DNA from: Actinobacillus sp.
Lineage (GTDB): Bacteria > Pseudomonadota > Gammaproteobacteria > Enterobacterales > Pasteurellaceae
Assembly: GCA_020026055.1 (NCBI GenBank)
Contig: JAHHRA010000009.1
Location: forward strand, 1 to 64,000
Direction of reading: 5' to 3'
DNA: 64,000 bases
Both the position numbers and the translations under genes were made by a program. Under the pieces are notes generated by a model. That model saw nothing but the letters and a program-made list of their open reading frames with translations. It was not told the origin of the DNA and made no database searches. Of this stretch, positions 61,914 through 64,000 are shown in pieces; position 1 is the stretch's first letter, and each line of letters begins with the position of its first letter.

Positions 61914-61993
61914 TTCGCTTCAAAAATCGGGAAAATTTTCCTAATTTTTGAGGCGTAAAATGGCAGAAAATTCCTGATTTTTGAAGCGTGAAA
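61914..61993. repeat. Palindromic repeat, full copy plus a partial copy, between moaA and moaC
   Basis: The full copy at 61914-61960 reads TTCGCTTCAAAAATCGG, then GAAAATTTTCC, then TAATTTTTGAGGCGTAAAA: a nearly perfect inverted repeat. The partial copy at 61961-61993 reads GGCAGAAAATTCCTG, then ATTTTTGAAGCGTGAA: right half only. This is the only tandem pair seen. Confidence 0.85.
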
Positions 61994-62025
61994 TAGCAGG
62001 ATAAAATAATAAAATAGGAAAAATA

Positions 62026-62508
62026 ATGATGACAAACTTTACTCATATTAATGCCCAAGGAGAAGCCAATATGGTAGATGTTTCGGCAAAACAAGATACA
62101 GTACGTGAAGCTCGTGCAGAAGCCTATGTGACGATGTCTGCTCAAACGCTAAATATGATTATTTCAGGGCAACATCACAAAGGGGATGTTTTTGCGACAG
62201 CACGTATTGCTGGTATTCAAGCAGCAAAGCGAACTTGGGAATTGATTCCACTTTGTCATCCGTTGCTACTTTCTAAAGTTGAAGTCAATTTAGAAGCCTT
62301 GCCAGAAACAAATCAAGTTCGGATCGAAAGCCTTTGTAAGTTAACTGGTAAAACGGGCGTTGAAATGGAAGCTTTAACTGCGGTGAGTGTCGCTGCTTTA
62401 ACTATTTATGATATGTGTAAAGCTGTGCAAAAAGATATAGTCATTAATAATGTGCGCCTTTTAGAAAAGATGGGAGGTAAATCAGGGCATTTTGTTGCAA
62501 TGGAATAA
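62026..62508 (+). CDS. moaC: Cyclic pyranopterin monophosphate synthase MoaC
   Basis: Converts the MoaA product to cyclic pyranopterin monophosphate. 160 residues. FTHINAQGEANMVDVSAK at the start and the active-site block PLCHPLLLSKVEV are clear; TGVEMEALTAVSVAALTIYD and KDIVINNVRLLEKMGGKSG finish the protein. AGGA is placed well before the ATG at 62026. Confidence 0.97.
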   Translation: MMTNFTHINAQGEANMVDVSAKQDTVREARAEAYVTMSAQTLNMIISGQHHKGDVFATARIAGIQAAKRTWELIPLCHPLLLSKVEVNLEALPETNQVRIESLCKLTGKTGVEMEALTAVSVAALTIYDMCKAVQKDIVINNVRLLEKMGGKSGHFVAME

Positions 62509-62534
62509 AAAACAAATCACACAAGGAGGGAAAT

Positions 62535-64000
62535 GTGAGAACTTTTACGAAGTTTATTGATAAACATTCGTCGTTTAATCCTTTTGTTATTAGCATGACG
62601 CTACTGTTGCTTGTAGTATTCATTACGATAACATTAATTTTTCCTGAACAAATTCAAAGTACGCTCAATCATATTAAACAAATAATCTTTGCTGATTTTA
62701 GTTGGTTCTATATTCTTGCCTTTTCTATTTTTATTGGATTTTTACTTATTCTATCAATAAGTAATCTAGGTAATATCAAACTTGGTAACAATGAAGAAAA
62801 GCCAGAATTTAGTTTCCTTTCTTGGATGGCGATGCTTTTTGCTGCAGGAATGGGTGTCGGGTTGATGTTTTATGGTGTAGCAGAGCCACTTTCACATTTT
62901 GCATCGTCTATTACGACAGGAACAACTGAACAAAAAGAACAAGAAGCATTACTCTATACTATTTTTCATTGGGGGATCCATGCTTGGGGCGTATATGCAG
63001 TGATTGCACTAGCACTTGCTTATTTTGGGTTCCGTTACAAATTACCTTTGTCTTTACGTTCGTGTTTCTATCCTTTGTTAAAAGAACGTATTAACGGCAA
63101 AATTGGTGATTTGATTGATATTGTGGCGTTAACAACAACTTTATTTGGCATTATTACTACTTTGGGGTTGGGGGCTAGTCAGTTAGGTGCTGGATTAAAA
63201 ACACTCGGTTTTTTAACTGAAAATAGCTATGGAGTTCAAGTTATCATTATCCTTTCTGTGATGACAGTAGCAACTTTATCTGCTACTTCAGGGATTGGGA
63301 AAGGAGTAAAGATTTTAAGTGAAATGAATCTTGTAATAGCGTTTTGTTTATTGCTTTTTGTTTTAGTTACAGGACCAACACTTTATTTGCTTTCTGCTTT
63401 TAGTGATAACTTAGGAACTTATCTCAGTAGTGTCGTGAGCTTAAGTTTTAAAACTTTTGTATATGAAACAGAGAATACCGCTTGGTTTACTCGTTGGACG
63501 GTGTTGTATTGGGCGTGGTGGTGTTCGTGGGCACCTTTTGTTGGGCTTTTTATTGCACGAATATCTAAAGGTCGTACTATTCGTGAATTTATTTTTGGTG
63601 TCCTTGCAATGCCAAGCTTATTTTGTATTCTATGGTTCACTGTTTTTGGTAATAGTGCGATTTATATTGACTTACATGTTGCACATAACACATTACAGAA
63701 AATAGTAAATATACCAGAACAGTTGTTGTTTGAATTATTCCATTATTTACCTTTACCAATAGTGACAGGTTTTATAACGCTTGTGATCATTTGTCTATTT
63801 TTTATCACTTCTGCTGATTCAGGCATTTATGTACTCAATAATATTGCTGCACGAGATAAATCTTTACGTTCTTCTGCTTGGCAAGCAGTGATGTGGGGAA
63901 TAATTATCTGCATTATTTCTGTGACATTGTTAGGAGCGGGAGGGTTAAATGCGTTACAAACAATGACTCTTATTATGGCATTACCTTTTGCATTAATTAT
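62535..64000 (+). CDS. BCCT-family (betaine/choline/carnitine) transporter, 3' end beyond window
   Basis: Inner-membrane transporter for a quaternary ammonium compound. It starts with GTG at 62535, five bases after AAGGAGG; the frame is open to the right edge (about 488 codons visible). Helix-rich; the family blocks LFAAGMGVGLMFYGVAEP, FHWGIHAWGVYA and WWCSWAPFVGLFIARISKG are present, as well as FFITSADSG. Substrate cannot be told from sequence; Haemophilus has a similar choline/betaine transporter. Confidence 0.92.
   Translation, partial: MRTFTKFIDKHSSFNPFVISMTLLLLVVFITITLIFPEQIQSTLNHIKQIIFADFSWFYILAFSIFIGFLLILSISNLGNIKLGNNEEKPEFSFLSWMAMLFAAGMGVGLMFYGVAEPLSHFASSITTGTTEQKEQEALLYTIFHWGIHAWGVYAVIALALAYFGFRYKLPLSLRSCFYPLLKERINGKIGDLIDIVALTTTLFGIITTLGLGASQLGAGLKTLGFLTENSYGVQVIIILSVMTVATLSATSGIGKGVKILSEMNLVIAFCLLLFVLVTGPTLYLLSAFSDNLGTYLSSVVSLSFKTFVYETENTAWFTRWTVLYWAWWCSWAPFVGLFIARISKGRTIREFIFGVLAMPSLFCILWFTVFGNSAIYIDLHVAHNTLQKIVNIPEQLLFELFHYLPLPIVTGFITLVIICLFFITSADSGIYVLNNIAARDKSLRSSAWQAVMWGIIICIISVTLLGAGGLNALQTMTLIMALPFALI

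Overview
The window is a stretch of low-GC chromosome from a gammaproteobacterium of the Pasteurellaceae type. The evidence is gene content and order: rsxA-B-C, xseB-ispA-dxs, lepA-lepB-rnc-era, trxB-cydD-cydC, yciI-yciA-yciB-yciC, ychF-pth, menB/menC-aroQ-accB-accC-yhdT-panF, ribF-murJ-rpsT, aspA, groES-groEL and moaA-moaC follow arrangements known from Haemophilus and relatives, and the proteins I recognise are close to that family. Neither of the two classic Pasteurellaceae DNA-uptake 9-mers was seen, so the exact lineage is open. No phage, transposase, CRISPR array, tRNA or 16S/23S rRNA was seen.

Layout. 1-2.8 kb: rsxABC electron-transport operon (minus; rsxC runs off the left edge). 3.2-6.2 kb: xseB-ispA-dxs (isoprenoid precursors). 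6.3-11.4 kb: two unknown small proteins, then era, rnc, lepB, lepA (minus). 11.5-17.2 kb: a DXD glycosyltransferase, trxB and cydDC. 17.2-20.3 kb: yciI, yciA, yciB, yciC, yjdM and yciU (minus). 20.4-22.8 kb: a Slam outer-membrane translocon with its surface lipoprotein. 23-27.8 kb: ychF, pth and a modABCD molybdate cluster. 27.9-30.7 kb: purA and dcuB. 31-38.8 kb: menB, a TerC-family gene, menC, aroQ, accBC, yhdT, panF. 38.8-41.4 kb: a periplasmic redox-repair module (TlpA-like thioredoxin and MsrAB) divergent from an ECF sigma factor with a 59-residue zinc-finger anti-sigma, then the 4.5S SRP RNA. 41.6-55.2 kb: gloB, ycaO, ribF, murJ, rpsT, fabB, an unknown membrane protein, hrpA, uvrC. 55.6-64 kb: aspA, groESL, ychE-like marC, moaA, moaC, and a BCCT transporter cut by the right edge.

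Themes. Molybdenum supply is covered at both ends: modABCD for uptake, moaA/moaC for cofactor synthesis with a candidate Moco riboswitch. Aspartase and DcuB, with FNR-like and CRP-like sites, fit anaerobic fumarate respiration; menB/menC supply its quinone. MsrAB, the TlpA-like protein and the sigma/anti-sigma pair form an oxidative-damage response of the cell envelope.

The least ordinary content is non-coding. A palindromic repeat of about 45 bp occurs about 15 times, mostly just after genes and often between convergent genes. One copy lies in frame inside cydD and one inside the rsxC tail. A second motif is joined to it in two places. Directly at the groEL stop codon lies what looks like a decayed, ORF-less group II intron with a recognisable domain V.
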